NCBI GenBank assembly: GCA_963753545.1
Contig: CAVWCQ010000008.1
Location: forward strand, 2,232,001-2,296,000
Length of the DNA: 64,000 nucleotides
Direction of reading: 5' to 3'
From: CAVWCQ01 sp963753545
GTDB lineage: Bacteria; Chloroflexota; Anaerolineae; Aggregatilineales; Aggregatilineaceae
Below the pieces are notes generated by a model, which was not told the origin of the DNA, did not search any database, and worked only from the letters and a program-made list of their open reading frames with translations. Below, in pieces: positions 8,361 to 18,200 of the stretch. A program made the translations under genes and the position numbers. Every line of letters begins with the position of its first letter. Position 1 is the stretch's first letter.

Positions 8361-9303
8361 TCCAGGCTCGCGCGCCCTGCAACGATGGACGCCCAAGTCG
8401 GATCTCGTAGCCCATATGTAACGTTTTATAGACGGCTTCAAATCGCAGGCCAACCGCTTCCGCCGTGCACGGGTTATCAGAAAAGGCGCAGATAGTCGGA
8501 CCGGCTCCACTGATGATGCAGGCCATTGCGCCCGCCTGTCGAGCAGCAGACTGGGCTTCGATCAAGCCGGGTATAAGCGCGGTGCGGGCAGGCGTGACAA
8601 TCTGATCGCGGTCCATCGTTTGCCCCAGCAGGGCGAGATTCCCGGTATGGAGTGCATGAATAAAAGCGGCCACTGAACCGGTCTGAGCGACCAGCGTGCG
8701 CAGCGGCACATGAGAGGGCAGCACGGCGCGGGCCTGAGCGGTTGGCAGCGGAAAATCGGGCGTGACGAGGGTCAGGTAAAGGGAATCGGGTACGGGCAGC
8801 GGATAGATATCGGCGGCTTCCAGCCCCGTGACCAGGACGATTCCACCCCACAGGGCCGGGGCAACGTTATCGGCGTGGCGTCCGCTGACGGCTGCTTCGG
8901 ATTCAACACAGGCGGCGAGCAGGTCCCCTACAGTCAGCGGCGCACCAAAGACCTCATTGACAGCCACCGCGGCAGCGGCAGCACTGGCGGCGCTGCTGCC
9001 CAGCCCACTCGCCAGAGGCAGACCTTTGTTCAGCCACAGGCGCACACCTTTGGCCCCATCGATGAGCTTGAGCACTTCATGAGCGGCAATGCAGGCCGTA
9101 TTCCGGGCCGGGTCCAGCGATAACTGGCCGCCATCGCCGGTGATTGCCACCAGTTCAACGCCAGGTTCCTCGCGCTGTTGGGCGGTTACTTCGTCGCCCG
9201 GTGCGTCGAGGGCGAGACCCAGGATATCGAATCCAATGCCAAGATTGGCGACAGTGGCCGGCGCAAATGCAGTCACGCGCCGGGCTGAAGAAAAGGTGCT
9301 CAA
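8344..9303 (-). CDS. thrB: Homoserine kinase
   Basis: A protein of 319 residues, typical for bacterial ThrB, which phosphorylates homoserine with ATP in threonine synthesis. It opens with the GHMP-kinase N-terminal motif (VTAFAPATVANLGIGFDILG) and has the ATP-binding loop LPLASGLGSSAASAAAA near residues 95-111. The C-terminal GHMP segment contains ISGAGPTICAF. The gene stands alone, with no thrC or hom neighbour. Its 3' end overlaps the histidine kinase gene by 17 bases in convergent orientation. Its 5' end diverges from the FHA gene across a 143-base gap. Confidence 0.92.
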   Translation of the reverse strand: MSTFSSARRVTAFAPATVANLGIGFDILGLALDAPGDEVTAQQREEPGVELVAITGDGGQLSLDPARNTACIAAHEVLKLIDGAKGVRLWLNKGLPLASGLGSSAASAAAAAVAVNEVFGAPLTVGDLLAACVESEAAVSGRHADNVAPALWGGIVLVTGLEAADIYPLPVPDSLYLTLVTPDFPLPTAQARAVLPSHVPLRTLVAQTGSVAAFIHALHTGNLALLGQTMDRDQIVTPARTALIPGLIEAQSAARQAGAMACIISGAGPTICAFSDNPCTAEAVGLRFEAVYKTLHMGYEIRLGRPSLQGARAWTTQPD

Positions 9304-9446
9304 AAATCTCTAACCTTTGTCTGTGCGAATACAACTCAAGCGGGATTTAGTATATCAGATTTGTATCCTTAAGAACTTGGTGAATAGCACCATATCGACG
9401 GAATTTGCAGAAAACGCTAAGATTGGACAGTAGGAAAGGGGGCGTT

Positions 9447-9809
9447 ATGGCAGGCCGATCAATCGTGTTGAAAGTGATGAGCGGTCCCGACGATGGGCGT
9501 AAAATTTATTTGGAGGAGCGTCATGGCGATGGGTATGTTGGACCTGACGGGACCTGGACAATCGTATTAGGGCGGCGCGAAGAATGTGATATCAGCATCC
9601 CGTTTGATACACAGGTTTCGCGGCAGCACGCGCTGCTGCGGCTGACACCCGAAGGGGAATTCTGGCTGTCGGACGCGGGCAGCATGAACGGGACATTCCT
9701 GGAGAAATTGCAGATTGACAAACCGACTGTGCTAAATTGTGGGCAGTTGTTTCGTGTGGGACGGACGTGGTTACGGATCGACGAGCAGCCGGAAATGGAT
9801 GAACCATAA
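9447..9809 (+). CDS. FHA domain protein
   Basis: A protein of 120 residues that is essentially a single forkhead-associated domain, which binds phosphothreonine peptides. Visible motifs are IVLGRREECDISIP (the GR of the first loop), VSRQHALLRL (the SRxH binding motif) and LSDAGSMNGTFLE (the NGT motif). The ATG at 9447 follows AAAGGGGG. The earlier in-frame start at 9405 lacks a ribosome-binding site. Its stop codon directly abuts the GTG start of the Clp_N/kinase-like gene, so the two are surely co-translated. The FHA protein may read phosphorylation set by that neighbour or by the window's Ser/Thr kinase. Confidence 0.9.
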   Translation: MAGRSIVLKVMSGPDDGRKIYLEERHGDGYVGPDGTWTIVLGRREECDISIPFDTQVSRQHALLRLTPEGEFWLSDAGSMNGTFLEKLQIDKPTVLNCGQLFRVGRTWLRIDEQPEMDEP

Positions 9810-11739
9810 GTGGACACGATTGGATTGCAGGACATTCTCACTCTTGCCCGTCAGGAGTCGGCTAATCTCCGCCATTATTTCATCGGCGTGGAGCATTTGT
9901 TCATTGCCTTAACTCAGCTTCGCGGCGGCTTGACGGTCGCCGTGCTGGAGCATCATGGCCTGTCGCCGCGCTTCGTGCGTTACAGCATCCGCGAGACGAT
10001 TGGGCGCTACGAAGACCGTCGATTTCTGGCCGGGCTTCCCGGAGACACCGCGCACGCTGGAAGTGCTGGCCCTGGCGAAAAAATATGCAGGCATCCACCC
10101 CCCGACCGAGCGTGATCTGCTGCTGGCCATTGTGGACGAGGGCGACAGCATCCCGATCCGCGTCTTGAACGAAATGGGTGGAAATATAACCACGCTGCGC
10201 TGGACGGCAGCCAACTGGTCATCGCCGCTGCGCCCACAGGCCCCGGAAGTTCCCATTGCCGGGGATGCAAACCTGAACGACGAGCAGCGGCATGTGCTGC
10301 AATTGATGTTCCGTGATTATGGGCAGGTCCAGATCGTCCGTGTGCTGGAGGACGGTCACAGTGGGGCGTGTGTGCTGTTGGTGCGGCCCGTTCGTGTGGA
10401 CGGTTATAAAGACGCGCCTGTCGTGGTCAAGCTGGATGATCGCTATTCCATCCTTTATGAGCGCCGCCGTTACGACCTTTATGTGAAGGGAACCCTGCCA
10501 ACTACGACTGCCCGGCTGGTTGACGCGCCGATTGTCCCGGATAATTCGTCGATCGGCGGCCTGAAATATACATTCGTGGGGCGGCTGGATGATATTGAGC
10601 CGGTCAGTTTCCGTGAATTCGCGGCTCATCATGATCCGAAAGAACTGAGCGGCCTGATCCGGTCTCTATTTGATACATTTGGCCCGGCGTGGTGGCTTCA
10701 GCGTGGCCCCTATCGTTTTGGCGTCTGGCGCGAGTATGAGCATGTGCTCCCGTCCGCATTGGTAATTGAGGCGCTCCCGGAATCCAGCGCTAAGTCCGCA
10801 GCACATCTGCTCAGCCCATTGGGGGCGTGGAGCCGGACCAACCAGATCTTGCCCGGCGAGATTGTCTCCCTGACTGGGTTCGCCGTGCATAAGTTGAACC
10901 CCGACAAACAGGTTTTGCAGCTTTCCGCCGGGGCGCAGCCCGAAGCGGTAAATCGCTCCGGCAAAGTCGAAGTGCGCGGCGTGGACTTTTCGAAGCGGAC
11001 GTTTTACCGCGGCGAAACCATCGATCAGATCGTTGGGCGCGTGGTTCGCACCCGGGATGATCTGCTTCTGCGCCAGATTCAGGACCTGGAGCCGAATTTT
11101 GATCCGCGCGGCGAACGGTTACCGTCGATGTACAAAAAAATGAACGATCTGCCCAACCCGCTGCTGCATATCTCACGCCTCTTGGATCGCCAGGTAAGCG
11201 GCTATCTATCGACCATTCACGGTGACTTCCATCTCGGCAATATCCTGGTAGGGCCGCGTGGTGACGGCTGGCTGATCGACTTTGCCTGGACGCGTGAAGG
11301 GCACACCCTCTTCGACTGGGCAATGCTCGAAGCCAGCCTGCTCATTGAAGTGGTGTCCCGCCTGTCGTCGCCCGGCTGGGAAGGGGCATGGAACACCGTC
11401 GGCCTGTTGTATGCCATCAACCGGGGCGATGATCAGGTGTTTAACGAGCCTCACCCGGCGGCGCGGGCGCTGACGGCGGTTTCAACCATCCGCGATATTG
11501 TGCGGCAGTGCCTCGGCGTGCCTAATCGCTGGGACGAATATTACATCGCCCTGGCTATGATCGCCCTCAGAATGGTCGATTGGCAGTCGGAGAGTATCGA
11601 CGCGCGGCGGCTGGCTTTCTTGATATCAGCTCTGTCCATTTCCGAGGCACGCACGTCGATGAGTTCTGGCAACGAAATGACCTGGACGGACATCACGACC
11701 GACATGGATCAGACCGAAATGCGCATGGACGATCAATAG
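9810..11739 (+). CDS. Clp_N domain fused to a kinase-like (aminoglycoside-phosphotransferase-like) domain, frameshifted
   Basis: Frame 3 from the GTG at 9810 and then frame 1 after about 10023 gives 642 residues. The switch is explained by one extra T in the TTT at 10023-10025. Residues 1-140 form a double Clp_N repeat (GVEHLFIALTQL; PTERDLLLAIVDEG), the peptide-recognition module of ClpA/ClpC. The remainder resembles the aminoglycoside phosphotransferase/choline kinase fold: a possible ATP-binding Lys in VVVKLDD near residue 204, the catalytic loop HGDFHLGN near 470 and the metal-binding Asp in WLIDFAW near 488. It could belong to the kinase-like domains called ternary-complex-associated (TCAD9-like) in conflict systems, but I am not sure. 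No ClpA-type AAA+ domain is present. It lies directly behind the FHA gene. Confidence 0.65.
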
Positions 11740-12293
11740 CAGTCTTCTGGCGCGGCGCTGATTGTTTCAATTCCAACCTCGACCACCCAGCACGGGGTAG
11801 TGGGTTTATAGCTGCGGTCCGGCAGCCGGACTGTGATTTTGATCTGCTCAAATGCCGGATCGGTATCATCAAAACGGTAGTGTACTGTGCCCTCGGACTG
11901 CTCGATGGTCAGGGTGTATTCCCGGTTGAATTTGCCCGATGAAGTAGCATGGCCCAATGCGGTGGCGCGGCGGTTGGAATCAACCAGTTTCAACGAGGAG
12001 GGTCCGCTCAGTTTGGCGCGTCCGCCGTTAAAGAATGTGACAGTTGCAGAGCTGCCCGGCGCAAGTCGGATCGATTCGCCTATATCAAGCGGCTGGCTTT
12101 CCTCTAATTCGTCCGGGGTCAATGTAGCGGGTTCCCCCCCGGCGAGTTCGAGTTCCACTTCACCCGACAGATCATCGATCCCCGCGGGCTGCGGCACTTC
12201 GAACGCGATCAACACCGCAGCGGCAAGCGCCGCAATCGGCAGAATAAGCACAGCGATCAGGCCGAATAGAATGGTGCGGGCGTTGCGATCCAT
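11733..12293 (-). CDS. FecR-like membrane-anchored protein
   Basis: A protein of 186 residues with one N-terminal membrane anchor (residues 8-30, TILFGLIAVLILPIAALAAA), so the rest faces outward. Residues 70-110 have the FecR/LysM-like pattern GESIRLAPGSSATVTFFNGG followed by AKLSGPSSLKL, seen in bacterial proteins with a FecR domain. The remainder is beta-rich and ends in a region with two cysteines (PCWVVE and EDCY). GAGGAGT precedes the ATG. The 3' end overlaps the Clp_N/kinase gene by 7 bases in convergent orientation. No sigma factor gene is nearby, so classical FecIR signalling is not indicated. Confidence 0.6.
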   Translation of the reverse strand: MDRNARTILFGLIAVLILPIAALAAAVLIAFEVPQPAGIDDLSGEVELELAGGEPATLTPDELEESQPLDIGESIRLAPGSSATVTFFNGGRAKLSGPSSLKLVDSNRRATALGHATSSGKFNREYTLTIEQSEGTVHYRFDDTDPAFEQIKITVRLPDRSYKPTTPCWVVEVGIETISAAPEDCY

Positions 12294-12371
12294 CAGGACT
12301 CCTCAAAATCGCGCGTAACAATGCTTCCGATCATGATAATCGACAGGGCCGAAAAAGGCTATTTTTTCTCC

Positions 12372-12400
12372 TGGACAGCAGAACATATATTCGGTACAAT
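12372..12400 (+). promoter_or_regulatory. Promoter of the VOC gene
   Basis: TGGACA (12372-12377), a 17-base spacer and TACAAT (12395-12400) resemble a sigma-70-type promoter. A second TATAAT lies at 12407-12412, and the decamer AGAACATATA occurs twice (12380 and 12401), so a double start or an operator is possible. Confidence 0.5.
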
Positions 12401-12446
12401 AGAACATATAATCTGATGTTTGCCCCCATCCCCAGGAGAAAACCCT

Positions 12447-12923
12447 ATGAAAGCCCAGTTCCGTTCGGCGGTATTGTTTGTCAAGGATATGGCGGCCTCT
12501 CGCCACTTTTATGAGCAGCTTTTAGGCCAACAGGTGGAGATGGATTTGGGCGCGAATGTTGGCTATGTCGGCGGCCTTGCTCTCTGGGAAGTTCAGATGG
12601 CCTACAGCATGGTCTTCCAGCATGCGCCAGAGCGTGATCCGGGGCGGGACAGCCTGGAACTCTATTTTGAGATTGATGACCTTGACGCCGCGCAGGAAAC
12701 CCTTCTGGCGGCAGGGGTGAAATTGCTGCATCCGATCATCGAACAGCCCTGGGCACAGCGCGCGCTGCGTGCCTGCGATCCCGATGGATTTGCCGTTGAA
12801 ATTGCCGAGCCGATGCCTGTGGTCGTCAAGCGGTTGGCTGCCAGTGGTTTGAACGCAGAAGCGATCCAGGCCCGCACCTTTATGCCGCTCCCGGCTGTCG
12901 AGCAGATGCTTGCCGCCGTCTAG
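12447..12923 (+). CDS. VOC family protein (glyoxalase/bleomycin-resistance fold)
   Basis: A protein of 158 residues containing one vicinal-oxygen-chelate domain in residues 1-125 (AVLFVKDMAASRHFYEQLLGQ at the N-terminus; LELYFEIDDLDAAQETLLAAGVKLL; DPDGFAVEIAEP at the end). The C-terminal tail (about 30 residues, ending PLPAVEQMLAAV) looks helical. The family includes glyoxalase I, dioxygenases and bleomycin-binding proteins; the substrate cannot be told from sequence. The start ATG follows AGGAGAAAACCCT. The gene stands alone behind its own promoter and runs toward the L,D-transpeptidase gene. Confidence 0.8.
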   Translation: MKAQFRSAVLFVKDMAASRHFYEQLLGQQVEMDLGANVGYVGGLALWEVQMAYSMVFQHAPERDPGRDSLELYFEIDDLDAAQETLLAAGVKLLHPIIEQPWAQRALRACDPDGFAVEIAEPMPVVVKRLAASGLNAEAIQARTFMPLPAVEQMLAAV

Positions 12924-12951
12924 CGCGTGTTATGCACTTTTTAATGTCGTT

Positions 12952-13163
12952 TTCCCCTTCCCCCCACTATTTTGTGTGGGGGAAGGGGTAGGGGATGAGG
13001 GGCTTCGCGCGATCCACAACGCTTATTTTTGAGCGTATCTTTATGGGATAGCTCGAAAAGTTCATAACAGCCTTTAGACAAAACATGAGCCGTTCCAGAG
13101 ACGGCTCATTGTCAGTCGTTCAACAGAAATGAGAGGGTAGGGGGCGGGTTAACAAACCCGCCC
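12952..13163. repeat. Cluster of three palindromes in the convergent gap between the VOC and transpeptidase genes
   Basis: The gap 12924-13178 holds no gene but three inverted repeats. CCCCTTCCCCC pairs with GGGGGAAGGGG around 12953-12989. GAGCCGT pairs with ACGGCTC around 13088-13107. GGGCGGGTT (13142-13150) pairs with AACCCGCCC (13155-13163). The last one recurs exactly at 25259-25280. In both places it sits just after a gene end, so it probably acts as a two-way terminator. Confidence 0.6.
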
Positions 13164-13178
13164 TTCTGCTTGATCTTA

Positions 13179-14336
13179 TTATCGGTGTGCCCAGGCAGGC
13201 AGGTCGGTGCGGTATTCCCCGCTGCTGTACACATAAACCCAGGCGTTCTCGTACTGCGGATCACTCGTCCACTGGAACAGCCACCACGCGTCCATGATCG
13301 ACAGGTTCACGCAGCCGTGACTCTGGCGGTAACCAAAACGGTCGTGCCAGTACGTGCCGTGCAGGCCCATGCTGCCGTTGAAGTACATCACGTAGGGCAC
13401 TTCTTCGATGAAGTAGAAATCCGGTTGGCCCGAAGCACCGCTCATACGTGTCGCTTCCCACCGCTCGTAAATATTGAACAGGCCCTCTTCCGTCGACCAC
13501 TGCGGCAGGCCGGATGAGATCAGCGTGGCGAAAACCATCCGATCCCCTTCGTAAGCGACGGCGGTCTGCTCGTAGAGATCGATGGCAATCCAGCGATCAT
13601 GCGGGCCGACGCCATCGGGGCGTGCTCGCGGCTGCACCTTGGCGACGCGAATCTGCTGAACCCACTGGTTCGGGGCGACGAGATACCACTCCCAGCCATC
13701 CACGTATTCAATGCCGTAAATATTCATCAACGTGTAGCGTTCGATCAGCGGGTCATCCTTGTTTTCTGGCCCACCCGGATAACTGCTCGGATGTGCTTCA
13801 GCTAACATCCAGGCAAAGGGCCGCTTCGGCTGGTTGTTGATCTCCACGCCTGAGAATTCGGACACATCGGCGTATTTGATCACGTCGGAAGGAACCCACT
13901 GCCCGTAATTGATCTGGATAAACCCGTCTTGTTCGCTGATCACGGTCACATAGTTGTAACCCGCGTCCAGTTCGCCAATCGGGTTGCCGTTGGGAGCATC
14001 GTAAATGATCACATGCCCAACCATACGGCGGTAGGCGCGATTCCAGACAATATCTTCCTGGTAGGGCACCTGGACCACATCAGGGGCAGGTTCCAGGCGC
14101 ATTTCCGCCTCGGCGGCGCGCAGTTCGATGGCGCTCATTCCCGTATCGGGCATGCAATCACTGGGAATGGCTGCGGTTTGGCCCGCCGCTGTTGCGGCCT
14201 GAGCCGCTGCGATCTGGTCGGCGCAGCTTTCGTCTTTCCCCGAACCGGGGAAGGCGTGGGCGACAGGGGCGACCTGCGGTAGCGCGATAAAGGCCAGGAT
14301 GATGATGGTTACCAGACTCAATTTGCGAATGAACAT
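13179..14336 (-). CDS. L,D-transpeptidase (YkuD family), exported
   Basis: A protein of 385 residues with an N-terminal signal peptide (residues 1-27, hydrophobic core LVTIIILAFIALPQ, then a likely cleavage after AHA). A small beta, SH3-like region spans about 70-125. The YkuD catalytic domain lies in the C-terminal half, with MGLHGTYWHDRFG and the active-site motif SHGCVNLS near residue 345, which contains the nucleophilic Cys. Such enzymes form 3-3 cross-links in peptidoglycan or attach proteins to it. The ATG at 14336 follows GAGGTG and is preferred to the upstream in-frame starts. The gene stands alone, and its end faces the palindrome cluster. Confidence 0.88.
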   Translation of the reverse strand: MFIRKLSLVTIIILAFIALPQVAPVAHAFPGSGKDESCADQIAAAQAATAAGQTAAIPSDCMPDTGMSAIELRAAEAEMRLEPAPDVVQVPYQEDIVWNRAYRRMVGHVIIYDAPNGNPIGELDAGYNYVTVISEQDGFIQINYGQWVPSDVIKYADVSEFSGVEINNQPKRPFAWMLAEAHPSSYPGGPENKDDPLIERYTLMNIYGIEYVDGWEWYLVAPNQWVQQIRVAKVQPRARPDGVGPHDRWIAIDLYEQTAVAYEGDRMVFATLISSGLPQWSTEEGLFNIYERWEATRMSGASGQPDFYFIEEVPYVMYFNGSMGLHGTYWHDRFGYRQSHGCVNLSIMDAWWLFQWTSDPQYENAWVYVYSSGEYRTDLPAWAHR

Positions 14337-14527
14337 CACATAACACCTCAATTGTGCAGGATGATGGATAAAGCATAACAATCATTCGGGGCGTGGTCAA
14401 CCGCGCGTCAGGCAATAGGTGGTAAAAAGGATTTGTCACAACGTACGTGTAAGTAAAGCGTAGATCATGATAGAGTCAGACTTGTTTCGGTTGGTGGTGC
14501 GCAACTGGCGCGGGTAGGAAGGTCAGC

Positions 14528-15235
14528 GTGTCTGGAAATAATCATCGGCGCGTCGTGCTGCGCGCGGATCAGTTAACCAAAGATTTACCGTTAGGGCAGG
14601 TGGTGGTGCATGCCGTGCGCGGCGTCGATCTGCTGATTTATGAAAATGAAATGGTTGGCATCGTTGGCCCCTCCGGCAGCGGCAAGAGTACGCTGCTCGG
14701 TTTGATCGGCGGGCTGGATACGCCCACAACAGGCCGCATTGAGATCGACGGTCTTGATGTCACTCACATGAGCGAAGGGCGCTTGACGGAAGTCCGCAAC
14801 GAAAAAATCGGCTTCGTCTTCCAGTTTTTTAACCTCGTACCGACTCTGACCGCGCTGGAAAATGTCGCTCTGCCGATTCAATTCGCGCGGCACACCCGGT
14901 TTGATCCCGAAAAGCGAGCGCGGGACCTGTTGGTAATGCTGGGATTAGGAGATCGCCTCAATCACCGGCCTATGGAACTGTCCGGTGGGCAGCAGCAGCG
15001 TGTTGCGATTGCCCGGGCACTGGCGAATAATCCGCCTCTGCTGCTGGCCGACGAACCCACCGGGAACCTGGACTCCGAAGCATCCAAAGTGGTGCTGCAA
15101 GCCCTGCGTGACGTCTGGCGCGAGACGGGAACAACCGTCGTGCTGGTGACGCATGACCGCGATCTGGCGAACAAGATGGATCGTGTTCTGCAACTGGTCG
15201 ACGGGCGTATTGTGGTTGAGGGTGAGCCGGTATGA
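14528..15235 (+). CDS. ABC transporter ATP-binding protein, MacB/LolD type
   Basis: A protein of 235 residues, the standard size for LolD/MacB-type ATPases. Motifs are Walker A GPSGSGKST near residue 49, signature LSGGQQQR, Walker B LLLADEPTGNLDS and the H-loop VTHDRDLA. The MacB/LolD subfamily drives mechanotransmission by FtsX-like permeases rather than ordinary import. The GTG start at 14528 follows a GGTAGGAAGG sequence. Its TGA stop overlaps the ATG of the permease gene in an ATGA, so the two subunits are translationally coupled. Confidence 0.92.
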   Translation: MSGNNHRRVVLRADQLTKDLPLGQVVVHAVRGVDLLIYENEMVGIVGPSGSGKSTLLGLIGGLDTPTTGRIEIDGLDVTHMSEGRLTEVRNEKIGFVFQFFNLVPTLTALENVALPIQFARHTRFDPEKRARDLLVMLGLGDRLNHRPMELSGGQQQRVAIARALANNPPLLLADEPTGNLDSEASKVVLQALRDVWRETGTTVVLVTHDRDLANKMDRVLQLVDGRIVVEGEPV

Positions 15236-18200
15236 AATTACTCCGTTTTTTTGTGATTCACTCGCTGCGCGATATGTGGCGCAACCGCTCGCGCACGGCC
15301 TTTGCTTTGTTGTGCGTTGCGGCGGGGGTGTCGGCAATCGTCGCGCTGCGCTCTCTAGCCTTCATGATTGGCGATGAACTGACCACCAATCTCGCCCAGT
15401 TGAACCGGGGCGATATCCGGCTTTATGCCACGCGAGATCTTCCTCAGATTGCCGAAATGTCCTCTCGTAATGCTCCTGTTTTCAGCCCGGAAGGCGAACA
15501 GGCGATTCGCGCGTGGGCCAGGCAGGAAGGCGTTGATATCATGGAGGGACGCCAGAGCGTCGCCCAGCTTCGCCGCATCAGCGCCGGGCAGTCGCGAGCC
15601 ACGAGCGTTCCCATCCTGACCCTCTTTGTCGAGCCGGACCGATATCCGTTTTATGACACAATTTCACTCAGCGCGCCCGACACGTTACCGCTGTCCTCGG
15701 CGTTCCCCCCGCACGAGAGTACGGCGGAGGCTGTAGGCAGTCTGCTGGCTCCTAAGCTGGCAGCACTGGGATCGCTGGCCGCTGATCCCTGGTTTACGCC
15801 GTTCCAGTCGCTAGGAACCTACACGGCTCATCTTCTGGCCCACCCGCGCCCGATTGTGATTTCCAGCAACCTGATGCGGACATCTGAACTCGATCTGCAC
15901 GTGGGCGATATAGTGCGCGTTGGCGCGTCGGATATGCTGTACCGCGTCGCGGGAGTTGTGCCTGCCGAATCCGAGTTGGCGCTCACGAACCCGGAGACAA
16001 TGCTGCTGGATTATGTGTACCTGCCCATGAGCGATCTGCCCGTTTTGGGTGAGCCGCCGCTGCCAGACCAGATTTTCGTCAAGGTTCCACTGGGGCAGAG
16101 TATCGAATCGACAGAAAGCAACCTGATCAAGACGCTTTATGCGTCTTTTGACCTGAAAGATGTCGACCTCAACAAAGACCTGCGGCGAACAAGCGTCCCG
16201 CAGCTTGAGAAAGACAATAAAGAAGTCGCGGACGTGATCGACAAAATGATCCTGGTCATGGGCCTCTCGTCCTTGCTGATTGGCGGTATCGGGATCATCA
16301 ATACCATGCTGGTGGTCGTCAGCCGCCGCACTCTGGAAATAGCCGTGCTTAAAACGCTGGGCCTGAAAGGCTACCGCATTACGGTGCTGTTTCTGGTTGA
16401 GGCAATCCTGATGGGCTTAATCGGGAGCCTGATCGGGGCAGGGGTAGGCGTCGTCCTGAGCTACGCGATCAAGCAAGTTGGCGAAGATGCGCTCAATTTT
16501 GGGTTGGTATGGCGCGTCTACCCCGCCGCGATTTTCAGCGGCATTCTGCTGGGTATGGTCATCACCATGCTGTTCGGATTCCTGCCGACGCTCATCGCGG
16601 GGCAGGTGCGTCCGGCGATTGTGCTGCGTCCCAACGAAGCGCAGATGCCCGCTGCCGGACTTCTGCAAATCCTGTTTACGCTGATTGTGATGATCCTCGT
16701 CCTTGGCCTGATGGTCAACTCGATCGCGGAGGGCAGTCTGGACTTTGGCCCGCTCTATATGCTGGTCGGGGCAGGGGCGCTGCTTGGCCTGTTCTCCGGC
16801 GTGATCCTGTCGAATACGCGCTTGGGCAAGCCGCTGCCCGACTATTACCAGTTCCAGCTCTCGCGGCGTTTTGAACACGCGGATGAAAGGCTGATGACGG
16901 CGGTGGGCTCGCTGGCGGTCTGGTCGAGACGCGACGAGTTTGTTGCACAGCGCGGGCGGCGCACTGTGACGGGTTTCGTGCGTGGCTTGCGCCAGTTCCT
17001 CCTGCTCTATGGTGCGCTGGCGATTGGTGCGCTGCTGGCCTCCCTGGCCATCCTCGTACTGGCTGAAATGTGGAAGCCTGCCGGGTTTGGCGATGTCAAA
17101 CCGTCCGATGACATCGTTCACGCTATCAGCCGCGGCGAGTGGGGCTGGGTATCGTTCTGGCTCGGACTCACCCTGGCCGTTGGCCTGCCGATCCGCGTCT
17201 ATGCGCGGAAGTTCGGCGGGATGATTGGCTTGGCCTCGCTGGGGACGACGTTCGGCGGCCTGCTTGGTCTGTTGGGCGGCCTGACTCTCAGCGGCTTGCT
17301 GTCCCAAACGGGCATCTGGCCTTTCATGGAGCGTATCTCGACGGGTATTGTCCTGACGGAAGGCGCGCTGGCAGTTCTCGCCGCCGTGTTTGTTGGCTAC
17401 TGGCTGCTCGTCTGGCTGGTCAGCAAGATGGGCGCGACGGGTCTGATGGGTGTGGTCAGCCTGACCTTGCTCGTCTTGATGGGTGTCATAGCATTTGCCA
17501 TCACCTCTCTCGGGGCGGTGGCGCTGCTCGGCCTGATCCTCCTGGCGATTCTGTTCTGGATCGGCCAGCGCTTCAAGGTAGCCCAGCGCGTGCTGCCCCA
17601 GATTCAGGTGCAGCCCAATGGCGCTTCCGAAATGGCGAAACTGACCGTGCAGAGCACCAGCGTTGTGATGTTGAGTGTCGCCGGGCTGGCCGGAGGGTTC
17701 GCCCTGGTGCACGTCGTCCACGCCGGGCGCTGGATGGTCGTTCTGCCCGGCCTGCTCATCTTCCTGGCCCTGTGGCGCGTCCTGCGTCGGCGCTACCGGG
17801 TTGATGGGCGTCTGATCCTGCGCGAAATGGCGGGGCGGCGGGGCCGGATTGCGTCCACACTGCTCGGTTTGAGCGTAGGCATCACCGGGCTGAGCGTGAT
17901 TTCCCTGACGGCAAGCTCAGTGACCCAGCTTTTCCGCCTGCAAATGCAGCAGAACGCGGAAGGTAACCTGTTGGTGATTGCCCAACAACTTGACCAGCGT
18001 GATCGCATTCAGGAGACGCTCAAGACTCTGCCCGGCGTCGAGAGTTACGCCCAATACACGGTCTATAACGGTGTGCTGATGGAGATCAACGGTGAGCCTG
18101 TCAAAAATCCGCATGCACAGCATGGCGGAATGGGCCCTGGTGATGGCGAACAGGAGCCGGGTATTCGCTTTGGCATTGCCGAGCGAAGCGATATCAACTC

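Noticed and set aside
16417..17721. A long minus-strand ORF of 434 codons opposite the ABC permease.
   Set aside because: It is rich in Arg, Gln, His and Asp with no hydrophobic core or known motif, as expected for the complement of a GC-rich membrane protein gene. The plus strand has clear FtsX motifs.
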